Position numbers and translations under genes: made by a program. Of a stretch of DNA of 64,000 bases, positions 12,840-24,984 are shown one piece after another. This DNA comes from Lumnitzera littorea (taxonomy: Eukaryota > Streptophyta > Magnoliopsida > Myrtales > Combretaceae). The notes below the pieces were generated by a model. That model searched no databases and had not been told where the DNA came from. It saw nothing but the letters and a program-made list of their open reading frames with translations. The first letter of the stretch is position 1. The number at the start of each line of letters is the position of its first letter. Where the stretch lies: assembly GCA_024138015.1 (NCBI GenBank), contig JAMXBB010000010.1:11690504-11754503 (forward strand), written 5' to 3'.

Positions 12840-14177
12840 CTATTTAGTTTTGCAAGTGTCAAAGGACAATACTCCGAAGATTTACACTTTGGACCAATAA
12901 TTTTGCGATGCATGGATGAGAGGACAGTAGACAAGTATTATGTGGAGGATGGCTATTTGTTTTAAGGGGGGAAACTATGCATGTTGACTTATTCCCTACG
13001 GGAATTATTAATGAAAGAAGCTCATAGAGGTGGACTCTCTAGACACTTTGGAGAAAGGAGGACCTTGAACTATTGAATGGCCAATTCTTTTGGCCAAGCA
13101 TGTGAAGAGATGTGCACCGAGTGATCGAAAGCTGTGTTGTGTGCAAATAGGCCAAGTATCAAGCTAAACAAGGAAAAGCAATACCCATACCTATCTTGAT
13201 GAGGCTGTGAACTGAACTAAGCATGGACTTTGCTCCCGGATTGCCAAAAACTGCCTGAGGAAAAGATTTTGTAATGGTAGTCGTAGATCGGTTCAGTAAG
13301 AAGGCACACTTCATACCTTATACCAAAACTAACGATGCTTCGGCTATTACTTCTCTTGTCTTACAAGAGATTGTGCAAATATACGGCGTGGCGAGAAGTA
13401 TGGTCTCCGATAAAGACCCAAAGTTCTTAAGCCAATTTTGGAGAACCCTATGGCATTGGCTAGGAATCAAATTACTCTTTAGTACCTCATGTCACCCCTA
13501 AATCGATGGCCAAACAGAGGTGGTTAATCGTACTTTAGGTTCACTGCTCTAAACGGTAGTAGGCAAGAACTTAGCTGATTGGGACATCTACTTACCAGTG
13601 GTTGAGTTTGCTTATAATAGAATCGTACATGACACCACCAAGTAGACCCCCTTTAAAGTGGTCTATGGATTCAATCTCGAGTTACCTCTGGACCATGCCC
13701 CTATACTCGCACCCATGCAAAAGGACCCCGACGCCTCGACTAGAGCACAATCTCTTCAACACATTTATGACAAGGTCACTTAGCATATCGGCTAGGCTGC
13801 TAGAAGAATGCGTGAAAAGACTGAGGGTCGGTTGGCTGGCCAAACAATTTCAGCCGGGAGACATGGTATGGCTAAACCTTAACAAGGAGCGATTCTTGAA
13901 CAAAAGGAAGAATAAGTTATTTGCAAGAGCAAAAGGACCTTTCAGAATCCTCTAGAAAATCAGTGACAATGCCTACAAGTTGGAGCTACTTGAGGACTAT
14001 GGGGTTTTTAACGCCTTCACCATTGCAAACCTCAGTCCATACCACCCTGACGGAGGACTGAGCGAACACCATTCTGATTTGATCCCAAATCCAAAACAAC
14101 CCAGAAGAAATGATGGGAATCAAGCTATAGGACCCTTGACCCGCAGTCAAGCTAGAGGACTAGAGGAGTTAGCATGA
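12840..14177 (+). pseudogene. Element B integrase
   Basis: N-terminal zinc-binding region with EAHRGGLSRHFG and CVVCK (13015-13150); catalytic core from about 13215 (SMDFAPGLPKTA), VVVDRFSKKAHFIP, VSDKDPKFLSQFW and DGQTEVVNRT, which hold the D, D and E of the DDE triad. The C-terminal domain has FQPGDMVWL, then KGPFRIL (to 13955) and NAYKLELLEDYG to LSPYHPDGG. The reading frame runs past the start of the 3' LTR (14111) and stops at 14177 after GPLTRSQARGLEELA, so the last 22 codons lie inside the LTR. At least eight stops and a frameshift make it inactive. No chromodomain is seen. Confidence 0.85.
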
Positions 14178-17100
14178 CGAATCTTTATGTTCTAACTAAC
14201 CCCTGCCGAAGTTGAATACTTACTTGCTGAGTCACCTCTAATGTCGTATTGTATGACTGCCCTTTATTCTGTGGCATGCTAAGTTGATGATTACTCTCTA
14301 TTGTTGAGCCTCTCAATCACTCGACATTATTGTTATCGAGAAGCCGAGAGAGTGAATTCGGACTGATTAAGCCATCCCTGCTCAAACAAGCCCATCTATC
14401 CATACTTTTTGTTCGCATCTCCTAACAACCCCGCCAATGACGCATCGCCACATATAGAAACTGTCACGCCCCGAAGCGGTAGAGTCGTAACAGCCCCCGC
14501 CGTGTAAACCATCCTAAGATAGAAGTTGGCCTTACAACCGCTATCTTAGGCCTGATCTACACAAGGCGTCCACGACTAACTCGCTTTGAAGGAAACAGTT
14601 TATAATTCAAATAAATCATTTCTCCAAGAAAGTGAGGAAAGATATATATATGATAATACAGTTATTACAATTAAGGTTTACAAGATTTCTCCGTAATACA
14701 TTTCCTAGTTATTACATTATTCAAAAATGAGAAGTTCTAAAGTAAAAGCTTAAACCTTAAAAATATATTTATTCTTCACATGTTTTTCCTCACTCCCCAG
14801 GATCCAGCAGTTGCTAGCTTCAGAGTAATTGGAATCCGCTTCTTAGCCAGCACCTACACGACGTCTATAGGGATGTGAGCAACCACAGCTCAGTAAGTTA
14901 GGATGGAGGACTTAAAACTATACTAGAAACACAACAAGGTTTTCAATCACTTATTAGATGCAATGCATGTACAAGCAAATGCCATCGCAAGACGTTGTCC
15001 GACCCGTCGTGAGATTAGAGAAATTGCACCCGCTCTAATCCGGGTTGAGGAGTTACCGTTAATGCAACAGCTCACGACCAAACCCAGGCTTGTGTAATGG
15101 AGACCTTACTCCTCCCACGACTACCTTCGAACCACTGTCTTCACCCCCGCCGCGACCTCCTCTCCTATTACTTAGTTCGACTGAGGATGAAGAAGGGACC
15201 ATTTTGCAATCCTGCGCTATCCCTTCCGAAGGGGTCGGTATTTGGCCGGAGAGTCCTAAATCCCCTAACGGTTTACCATGCATGTTCGATTAAGATTACC
15301 GGTCGTATATTTGATTAAGTCCAATTTAGGGTGATCAATCATTACATACAATATGCACCAAAGCAACAAACATAATCATAGCATCACCCATAATCAAGCA
15401 CATGCACGCATTCAACTATCTAACAAGCACAACCAAGCATAATCTTAAGCCTCCAAAATACAGCGTCGTATTAATCCCAACTTACCTCGACTCCTCGTTC
15501 GCTCACTCGAGGTCCGATCTGCTCAGGCCATCGCCGGTTATCCCTATAACACGAACGTGGTTTCAGCTTTTCATATAACTGTTATAGGTTCGTTTTATCC
15601 TATAATGCTTATTGTTAGGTTTTGTTTACGGTTTAATATGCCTAATTATCTAGGTATTAAGTCTTTTATAATTATTCTAGGTTTAGGTTTAGGTTTGGGT
15701 TCGATCTCGGTTTCCGCATCAATTTCCAAATTAGGTTTTGGTTCGATTTTTAAATCCTAAACATGCTCGAATCCTAATGTGAAATTAATTACATTAAGCT
15801 CGAGTTTCTAAATATCCTATTGGGTCTTAATTTAGTATTCTAAGCTATTTGGTACACGCTAATCCTAATTAGGGTATCGGATTTATCTCCGATGTGAGAA
15901 AATCTTACTTTTTTATATAATTACCTAAAATTTAATCTTAATTCAGATTTAATATTATTCTGATTTTTACTCTAATATTATCTAAATAACCCTAATTTTT
16001 CCATATTTATTAATTTACAATTTCACATATTACTAATTTCTTATATTACTTACCTAATTTCCTTAATTAACTATACTTAGTACCTAAATGCTAGGATTAG
16101 GGTTCCACTACAGAGATTAACTTCCTTAAACATCTAATTAAGATCCAAATCAGTAATTAACATCCTAATCACCTAATTAACTCCAAATTACCTAATTTTT
16201 CCATCATTTTAGGGCTAAAAATTAACTTAAAAATTTCAAAAATTAATTTTAAAAAAATGGCTTCATAGCACTGTTCTATGTCACATAGCATCCTACAGAA
16301 AAATTTTGAGCCCCAAACTACATCCCTAAGCCTATTTAATTTCCGGTTTAATCATGCTCGGTTTTGAACAATTTGTTAAGGACCCTATATTTCCAGACAT
16401 AATTAAACTAAATCAACATTTTTTCCCTAAATCTACATACAATAAAACCTTAGAATAACAAGTTTCATAATTTTCTGGGCAAAATAACTAATTTTACAAA
16501 ATTATACAAGAATCGGGCTGGAATTTGGACTCATCGGTTCAGGTGGCTCCGGCCACCGCGGGCCGCCGTGGCCTTGTCAGCCGGCCTGGGCGCTGCCACC
16601 ACCGTGTGGTGGTGGTGGCTGTCCACTCCCAGCTCCTCGTTTGGTGTGGGTTCCCTTTAAAACCCCTAACTGCACAGTTTTTCTTATTTTTTTTTATTTT
16701 CTGAATTTTCTCTCGAATTTTCAACTCTCTCTAATTTTCTTTGATTTGTATCTATCCAAATGAGCTTCTGAATTTTTCTTGCTATTTATAGACGATTTTT
16801 TTAATTATTATGCATTAATTTGACAAGATTTTGTTCAATTTCCTTGATTTTTGGCTTTTAAGTTGTTCAATTTTTATTGGTCAATTTTTCTTTTTCTGAC
16901 CACGACCTGATCTTGCATTAGCTTATCCTCTTCTGATATTTTTCTGATTTTTTTATAATTATTTTGTATTTTTCTTTAATTATTTACTTAGTTTTTGGCC
17001 AATTTTAGTAATTACGCGTATTTTTGTCTACACGTAAATACATGTAGGGCACACGTGAACATTCCTAAATATTATTTTGGTCATTCTAAAATTTTTAGTA

Positions 17101-17854
17101 TACATATAATCTATCTCTACTAATTTATTAGTTATTATATTACACTTTTTGCCTTTTCGGTAATTAGCAATTATTATGCTTAAAATTTGAAAATTTTATA
17201 GTCTCCTATTTCATTACTTATTTTCTTGAATTCACGTTTACGGGGTCATTTTTACTAATATTCTTCTCAATAATTTATAATTTGGGTTTGATCGGATTTT
17301 TTAATCGATCGCCCTAAACCTTGGGTTCTAAGCTCAATCCTACGGTTACTTGGCTTAACTTTGGGGCTTACAGAGTATCACATGTAGAATCTATAGCACC
17401 AATGATTATTTTCCTTGTATATTCATTTTTACCTCTTTGTAACATGCATATTGCCCCTTTAGGAAATGCCCTTTTTGTCTTTTCCCTTTTTGAGCCTTAT
17501 ACTTGCAGTTGTAAGATCATCAAATTACCTTTAATACACTTAAATGCTTTCTTTCTTGTGTAAACACTACTTGTTTACTCTTAGCATCACTCTTACCCAT
17601 TCCCTTGAGTAAGGTTAGGTGGCGAATAACCTTATTGGACCAATTCATACGTCATATCAAATTGTGTCATGAGTCCTCAAAAGTTTCTTTGGCGCGTCAT
17701 ATCATCTGGAATTGTTTATGGGTTTTTGCTTACTGCTCCATTTGTCTTTGTCACTCTTTTCGTACCTTTCCCCATTATCCCTTTTTCGAGCTTTCTATAA
17801 ATTTGGACCTATCCAGCGATCGGCCTTATCTGTTCTTAGTCACGATTCACACCA
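14111..17854 (+). repeat. Element B 3' LTR, split by solo LTR C1
   Basis: Matches 8600-9446 in two pieces, 14111-14461 and 17373-17854. The halves rejoin at the point equivalent to TATACAGCATCACATG in the 5' LTR. Total LTR sequence is about 0.83 kb. A weak purine tract (CAGAAGAAA) precedes it. Confidence 0.8.
14462..17372. mobile_element. Solo LTR C1 (2.9 kb), younger copy
   Basis: Begins TGTCACGCCCCGAAGC and ends GGGGCTTACA (TG..CA), and interrupts a known sequence, so both borders are well set. Flanking pentamers GAAAC/GAGTA fit a diverged TSD when compared with CAGCA in the intact LTR. There is no gag, pol, PBS or PPT, so it is a solo LTR left by LTR-LTR recombination. A GC-rich stretch lies at 16535-16640. 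The TGTCACG.CCC start and great length recall Tekay/Del-type chromovirus LTRs (inference). Small frames at 15059-15318 and 16539-16724 are incidental. A second copy is at 35651-38573. Confidence 0.8.
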
Positions 17855-19494
17855 AGACCTCACTCAACAACATCTCATCTCCTTCACTTATCCCCAACTT
17901 ATTATTAGATTGTAAGAGAAAGTCTTACTACTACCATTATCATTGTTATTATTATTACTTATATACCCCTTTTTTTATTATTGGTTAAGTCATATTAATT
18001 AATTATTTCCTTTATAAATTTTAGAGTAGTCGATTCATCTGGTATTAACACTTTTTACATCTCTTAAGATTAATTTCAACTTTTAATTTATTCTTTTAAG
18101 CTTTAATGGGTTTGCTGAATTTTTGTATATTCGTTATCCTTTGTAATCTCCTTAGTTACTATTTCTTATTATTACTAATATAAAATCTAAGTTATAGATA
18201 TTTATAAGTTACTCTTCTTAAGGCTTGCTATATATTATTTATTATTAGGATACTTTATTACTTATGTTCCAATCTTTAATTCTTTAATTATCACTTTACC
18301 TATTTTCTCACTTTAGTCTTTTAGTATTAAGGAAATTTCCATATTATACATGTTGGTACATATACACATAATATAGGGCCAACGAGTGATACAGACAACT
18401 AACTTAAAGAGACAAGACCAACTTGACTTGACTCGACTCGACTCACATGATATGACTCGACTCAACTTACCGATACAATTGACACATTTGACATAACTCT
18501 AACCAAACATGAAAGAAGGACTCAATAACCCCATCTCACATGTACACATGCCAATGTATAAAGGAATGTCGATTCATGCTTCTAATCTTTTACTTGATTT
18601 ATCACCATTACTAATTATTCATCTTTGAATAAGTAACTTTTATTGATTGTTGCGTTAATACCCACTATAAGTAATTTGGCAAAGTAGGTTCCCATTTTGC
18701 CTTAGTGTTATGATCTATTATTTAAGTTTACTGAATCTTTTAAATTCACTAACTAGTTATTTTCACTTATCTAATATTAAGGGTTTTTAATTTTCTCCTT
18801 GAGTTTTAAAGTTTTAATGTTATATTCCTATTATTCATAAAATTACACTATCACATATAATATTGTTAGCTTTTGGTTATGAGTGTACATATAGGTACAT
18901 TATGGATAACTTATTTATAAATAATCTCTATATCCTTAATATAAATTAAGTAGTTTATATTTCGCTTTGTATAAAGTATTTTTACTTGTTTTACATTACT
19001 GAGCATATTAAGGGGATTAGCTTCACTAATTCTAACTCCACTATCATCTCTACTACACTAATCTAACTCTTCCTTCAATACTCCTAAGTAAACTATAAAA
19101 GGATAAGGAAGTCTTGAAAGAACCACTCCTTCAAATTTAAGCTTAGCCTGCCCTTTAACTACTTATGCTTCTCATATCTTACCATCTTAAAGATTCAATA
19201 CCTAAACACTTGACAGTTCATTCTCGTATTCAAGCCTAACCCTTAGCTACCTAAAAGGGGTGATGTAGGAGGGGATCACTCTTAGATATTTAATCATGGC
19301 CATGAACAAAAGTGAAATTTCACTTTAGCAATGATCACTCTCTTGATCATAGTCGTAATGGAGGGGGTGATAGGCATCAATAACTCAATCCCTGTTAATC
19401 ATACCCGTGACGAAGAGGTTGACAAGTTCTGATAACTCAAATCCTATGCATCTATGAGTTATCATTCCTATTTTCCTAAAGATCTTCAACCTAA
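17855..19494 (-). other. Element A interior, proximal part
   Basis: Non-coding leader side of element A, between its primer-binding site and the B insertion. No frame of note on the minus strand and no gag motif. A GACTC microsatellite runs at about 18421-18470. Confidence 0.65.
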
Positions 19495-19506
19495 GCTCTG
19501 ATACCA
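19495..19506 (-). other. Element A primer-binding site
   Basis: GCTCTGATACCA on the plus strand is the exact complement of TGGTATCAGAGC, the initiator-Met tRNA primer site. It lies seven bases from the LTR end at 19514 and fixes the right copy as the 5' LTR. Confidence 0.85.
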
Positions 19507-19513
19507 CTTAAAC

Positions 19514-21496
19514 TGTAATGCCCTAGAACCTAAAACACTATAATCCGCTACGTGTCCCTAGCTTTTACTTACACATCAAGCATCTAAAAACCTACAAACT
19601 GTCTAAGATCTACAGAATACATAAAATCTTCCTACTTACAAATAATAATATGTTAATTCACCTATACCAACTCCTCCATCATTAGTAAAAGAGTAACATA
19701 AATTCTCATTCAATTCATCTTACACTAGGATGTCACATTACTTGCCTAAATAATGAAAATATGACAACTTGACTAAAGTTCTCACGCTTTACAAGTAACA
19801 TAAAACACATAACCAATAAGAGTCATAAGCGACTCCACCCCATAGTTGGCAATAAAAATTGAATCCTAACTCTTGTTCATGCCTATCATCTATTCTACGT
19901 ACGTCTTACCCATCCTAGAGTAGAAATCTCCTCTCTCTTCTTAATTATGAACTCTACCAATACCATCATATCTTTTAGTAATATTATCATAACATGAACC
20001 TGCAGCTGAAAAATAGCAACCTCCGTAAGGTGAGCTAATGCCTAGTATAGGATACTGTACACATGCACATGATTATACATGTAACGAGTCAATCATACAC
20101 ATGAATGTCAACATAAATGCAACAAACAATCGATTTTAAATCTTGTCATTTAAGTCTGCAAACAGTAGAGTCTCAACATCTTCAGACTTGGGGTTACTCA
20201 TGACCCTTATACACACAATATATAAATACTACATAGGTATTGGTGTTGGGTTCTCCCAAATCACCCAAGTGCCAAAACCATCTTAGATCTACATAGGGAC
20301 AATGTCGTGCAAAGATCATCAGGTACCTCACCAACACTGTTGGACCCTACTAATGGATGGTCGAAGCCAAGCACAAGTAACAAATAGTTAAGTTTGAGTT
20401 TCATTTTAAGTCTTGTTAATGTACACTAATCTAGCACACACAATCAATAAACATGTATCCCATACTTAGAGTTCTTATCTCAAAAAGATCCAGCATCACA
20501 CATATTCTAGTACCTATTCAAAATACAAATGCTAGCTTAGAATTTAATAAATTTCACAACTCAATAGTTCTTTCTCCTTAACTCTACCCTCTACTCCATA
20601 CTCTGAGTTTCCAAACCGCACTCCATTTATCCTTCAATACCCCTACTAATATAAACATACACACGGTATACACGTTGACAACATACACATACATACTCAA
20701 CCTTACGCCGCACTTGACACACATACAAACATATACTTCACACATACATCACCCAACACATTAATGCACTGCATCTACCATATGCCATTACATATACAAT
20801 GCATGTCATCGTACGATCACAACTATATACACAATCATACATACTACACAACGCACAGCAATTCCACAACTTATACATAGCCTTCGAAAATTGAAAAGAA
20901 AAGTACTTGTAAAAATAGTACAAAGGCTCAACTTACTTTTTGTCTCTTGGTGCATGACACTCCACCCAATGATTCTCATACCACTCCTCTGAAAGGCACA
21001 ATTTTCTTGAGTTTCCTTTGTCTAAATAACAGAAAAACGAATTCTTAAAGGAACGAATGGCTAATTACCCGGTTTTGAATTTCCTTTGCAAAAACCTACT
21101 TTTTGCTTTGATTTCCACCCACACCCCCCTTCCCCCCTAACTCCTTGAATTTGTACCTACATTTGTTATCGAGTGTTCTCTTTTGAGTTTTATAACATGG
21201 CACACTAAAAGAAACTGTATAGAATAGTAGAGGAAAAATAACATAGGGTAAAAAGTATAGTTGTGGACTTTTCCCTTGAATAAGTTCACCCTTGGTACTT
21301 AAAGCTCATTTACATGCCATACCAATTTATGGATCTTTTTCCATGATAATATTTCCCCTAGAACTTAATATCTATTTACTTACCATACTAATATCTCTAA
21401 GTCTTTATTCTATTATCTTATTCCTTCCCTTATTTTTAATTTCTAACATTATTATTGTATAACACTTTTCCTTTTTTCTTTTTACTAGGTTTTACA
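19514..21496 (-). repeat. Element A 5' LTR
   Basis: Starts TGTAATGCCC and ends GGTTTTACA on the plus strand. It pairs with 6231-8254. It is slightly shorter, partly because the ATT microsatellite near 21450 is not expanded. Confidence 0.85.
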
Positions 21497-21501
21497 TTTA
21501 G

Positions 21502-22723
21502 CTTAAATGATGTCTAAACCTCCCCTATATAGCTCAAACAACCCAATAGCTTAAGTACTTCGTAAAGAACACATATATCTAATTTTTGCCAGTTTCTTAA
21601 CTATTATGGGAAGGTCGAGAATCATTTATAAGAGTGCTCCTAACCTTGGATAGCTTAGCATGAACCTTGCGAACCCAACCTAATGTTGATTATCCTTGCT
21701 AACTCATTATCAATAAGAATTAGAGGAAGGGGAAGGTGTGAGGGTGGCAAGTGTTGATAGGCTAATTTAGATTCTACGCCTCTAAAGCCCATTCCAACCT
21801 GATAAGACCATGGTCTAACCTATTGCGACTCCCAGTTGACCTACTTAGGTCCTTATTTAATCTATTATTCATATCGTTAGACTTTTTATCAAACTCCATC
21901 CTAGTATAAGCTACCCATAGCTCGGGGTCCAAACTTAGAGCATCCTACAATCCTCATGGTGATCATACCCAAGCTCTTTAAGGATTAAGGACCTACTTGG
22001 ATGGTTCAAGCTAAGAGATAGAAGTGTACTGAGCTAATGTGCCACTTACTCTAACATATCACTAAATGTATCCTATGTCATCCCATGGATCTCAAGATTT
22101 TGCCAGAATGGGAAGATACCTTTTTCTAAGGACAAGTTCGAATTTTCCAAACAGATCTCATCGCCAGTCATTATAAATAAGGGCCAACCCTCATTGAAAG
22201 AGACACTTTCACTTACTCCTAAGTTTTCCTTGAAGCTCATCATGGTGTTTTCTTTTATAGGATTAGGCCCATTCAAATCTAATCTCTACTAGTTAAAATC
22301 CTCTAAGGACTAAAGGTACTTCAAATTTCTAATTCATGTGGTACAATGCTGATTCTTATCTCCATATAAGTCTACAAATTTCTAATTTATATCTTGTTTG
22401 CATTTATGGATTGTTATCTCTATGCAAGTCTCTATCTGTACGATGGTTAAACGTCAAAGAAAAAAAAAATTGATACTAAACCCTCCCTCCATAATAAACA
22501 ATATGACAACTCATTTCAACTTTCAATGTGCCTTATAAGTTTATGAATAATTTGATATGGTATAGCGTAGAAGGCAATCTAGTTATTACATATAGATGTC
22601 CTATCGATTGTGACTCTACGATAAAGCTTAATAAAGTATAAGTTTATAAATATGATATAATTTTTATATTTATTTCTTAATATTACTTTTTTTCTCACTT
22701 ATGAACTAGCTAACAAAAAAAAA
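21502..22723. other. Unassigned region between elements A and F
   Basis: Moderate GC to about 22300, then AT-rich. A minus-strand frame at 22276-22073 and adjoining broken frames could be a decayed protein remnant, but I recognise no domain. Confidence 0.35.
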
Positions 22724-22728
22724 AAAAT

Positions 22729-24653
22729 TGGTCTTAAAAATAACCAAGAAGGGGGGTGAATTGGTTACTTGAAAAAATTAAGAATTTTCTTGTAATGTTA
22801 TAAAATTGTCCCCATTTTTATTATTTCACTAAATTGGCATGAAAACAATATAGATAATAAATTAATTACGAAAATAAAAAGAATAAAGGTTGAGAAGATT
22901 AGACAATTGAATAACAAATGTCATTTCACTATCTACTTTAATACTTCAATCAAGAGAGAATATAGTTACAATGCTTGTGCTCTATCCCCCTAAGCTATCT
23001 CTTACCTACAGAACAATGTAATCCCTCTTCTGACACATAATCCTTAGCACTCGAAAGATAGAATTTACAAAATATCAAGGAATAAATACAAGACTCCTTA
23101 AAATATAAGCTTAGAAATAATGTAAAATAAGAAAGTCGAATGAACAATAATGTCTTTGATTTTATCTCTAATTTTCTCAAAAGTATGAACTTTGCATATG
23201 AAAGTCGCATATTAGTGTGTCTCAAAATCTTGAATTGTCTTACTTATATTATCTCTCAAGATAACGTCTCTATTCTGAATTCTTAGAGGATATCTTGAGA
23301 AATCTTGAAAGAGTCATTGGTGTTAGTTATTATTGATTTAAAGAAGCTAAATCTTCTTTCTATTTTTTAAATCTAAATGTTTATTTACTAATACTAGGGA
23401 TGATCTAACTTATATGATTTCTGAGTATTTCCTTTGCTTCGATTTTTTAAAATGCAATAGAGTCCTTCGAAAATTTGAATTTTTTTTATTGATATCACTT
23501 CCTAAAAATCAGGAGCATATTTTCAAAGCTTATTAACATGAAATTTGAAACTCAACTTTTGGATATTTTCTTGCTAATCTTTTGCACATGTATCTTGACA
23601 CATCATCTAATTATTTTGAATTTGCAAGCCACATAAAATCTTCTTTATCTTGTAGTTTAAATTTGGAAAAAAAAAAAAAAACCTATAGCAATCAAAAGAT
23701 TCATCCTTATCCTTAAAGCTTAACCATACATCCAACTAATCTTGAGCTTCAAATAAAATCTAATCTTAACTTCCACAAAATCCTCCTTAATACTTCATAA
23801 ATATATAGTAAATATCTCGAAAAATTTGAGTGTAAATACTTTTGACAATTTCTATCATAATCTCCTTTTCAAAATAAACTTGTGATAAAACAATTAAATT
23901 TATCCTCCTTAATCTTCGTGGATATATGTGTCAAAACTTAATGGAACACATTGGACAAATTATCCAAATATATTCAATGGATGGAGCTAAACCTTCAATT
24001 CATCAAAAGCTTAAAATAACACTTGATTTTAATTGTATTGACAAAAGTCTATTTTGTGAAGATCCTCTTATTTATTCCTTAATTTATTCTCTGATTCTTG
24101 AAAATAGAATTTAAATAAAAGCTTAATATTTTTTAGGGAAAAGTACAAAAAAATCCCTAACATTTACCTGTATATATGAATCAATTCTTAACATTTTATT
24201 AAGTCCATTTTAGTCCTTAACGTTTTTATAAATTTGCAAAAAGTCCCTCCGTTAGTTTTTCCATTATGTATAAACATATTAAAAACTAAAATGAACTAAA
24301 TGAAAAAAGTTAAGGACTGATTCGTATGTACAAGTAAACATTAAAGACTGATTAGTTTGTGTAGGCAAACGTTAGGGACTTTTTTGTACTTATGTGGATC
24401 AATTATATGTTGACATGTGCCCATAATAATAGAAAATTTAACAGAGTTAATAAAAGGACTTATTTGATATAACTTGAAAAGGTAGATGACTAAAATGGAC
24501 TAAATGAAAAGTTAATAATCGATTTATAAAAACATAAAACGTTAAGGACTTTTTTGTACTTTTCCCTATTTTTTAATATCTCATACACTTAACACACATG
24601 TTGATTATTTTTTATTTCTTTTTGTTATCATCAAAACAATGATGATGAACTCA
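22729..24653 (-). repeat. Element F 3' LTR, containing a MITE
   Basis: Pairs with 40491-41916, for example around 22745/40510, 23460/41240 and 24600/41880. On the minus strand it starts near TGAGTTCATC and contains GATGATAACAAA, wording common at the 5' end of SIRE-like Copia LTRs. It is longer than its partner by the 440 bases of MITE plus TSD. Confidence 0.75.
24136..24566. mobile_element. Mutator-type MITE, 431 bp
   Basis: Terminal inverted repeats start GGGAAAAGTACAAAAAA at the left; the right end is the complement, TTTTTTGTACTTTTCCC, and similarity continues inward (TCCCTAAC versus TCCTTAACG). It is flanked by a perfect 9-bp duplication, TATTTTTTA, at 24127-24135 and 24567-24575. The 9-bp TSD is the mark of Mutator-superfamily transposition. 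It has no coding capacity, and it is absent from the partner LTR of element F, which proves it is a later insertion. Confidence 0.85.
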
Positions 24654-24658
24654 AAATT

Positions 24659-24669
24659 CCCCCTTTTTT
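24659..24669 (-). other. Element F polypurine tract
   Basis: Minus strand AAAAAAGGGGG lies five bases before the LTR start. It supports the left LTR as the 3' LTR of a minus-strand element. Confidence 0.65.
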
Positions 24670-24757
24670 ATGGTAACAAAACTTTTCTAAAAAAAATATT
24701 GAATCAAGTTTTACAAAGCTTTATACTTGTTATTTCATATGCAATTATAATCAAAAT

Positions 24758-24984
24758 CAGAGGATAATTCAGAAGCTAAATCAAAAGTTCTACAAGTAAC
24801 ATCTAAACCTTTTAAATCGATAAGATTTAAATCCTATCATCTTCCTAAACAGATAATCGATAATACATACTATAGAGGCAAGACAAGTGCAAGTCTAAGA
24901 AATATTGAAAATCATTTTGCTTTATTATCTAAAATTGAATATAACTCTATTGATGCAGCCTTATATGATAATAGTTGGATTCAT
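24758..24984 (+). pseudogene. Element F pol fragment, integrase-RT junction (plus strand)
   Basis: An open plus-strand frame contains NHFALLSKIEYNSIDAAL then YDNSWIH, equivalent to the conserved Copia stretch just before RT. It is interrupted at 24985 by a TIR element and resumes beyond it. Its strand is opposite to that of the adjacent PPT and LTR. Confidence 0.75.

Larger units (their letters stand above)
8600..17854 (+). mobile_element. Element B: Ty3/Gypsy chromovirus-like element, decayed
   Basis: Plus-strand LTR retrotransposon inserted in the interior of element A. LTRs of about 0.83-0.85 kb start TGATGGGAATCAAG (8600 and 14111) and end near TTCAYACCA. Order inside is PBS, gag, protease, RT, RNase H, integrase, as in Ty3/Gypsy. 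The RT and integrase wording (YEW.VMPFD, YFDDILIYS, VVVDRFSKKAHFIP, DGQTEVVNRT) is that of plant chromoviruses; by eye the CRM-like branch is closest. No chromodomain is visible. Many in-frame stops and a few frameshifts make it dead. Without solo LTR C1 it is about 6.3 kb. Flanks AATCT and AGACC do not give a clean TSD. Confidence 0.88.
6231..21496 (-). mobile_element. Element A: non-coding LTR retrotransposon (LARD-like)
   Basis: Two direct repeats of about 2 kb (6231-8254 and 19514-21496) form the LTRs. Read on the minus strand each starts TGTAAAACCTAG and ends near GGGCATTACA, giving TG..CA ends (the left copy ends TA). A perfect 12-base match to the initiator-Met tRNA primer site abuts the right LTR (19495-19506) and a purine tract abuts the left LTR (8255-8267), which fixes the orientation. 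After removing element B the whole is about 6.0 kb, and its roughly 2 kb of interior has no gag or pol motif and no long frame. It therefore must have relied on another element's proteins. The LTRs are clearly diverged, so the insertion is old. Confidence 0.85.

Noticed and set aside
15059..15318. Overlapping open frames on both strands in a GC-rich part of C1
   Set aside because: They lie inside a solo LTR, are mutually exclusive and have no counterpart in C2.
16539..16724. Arg/Thr-rich minus-strand frame
   Set aside because: It is produced by the GC-rich GGT/CCG patch in C1, and its equivalent in C2 is not open.
22073..22276. Minus-strand frame that might belong to a host gene or LINE
   Set aside because: No recognisable domain, and adjoining frames are full of stops.
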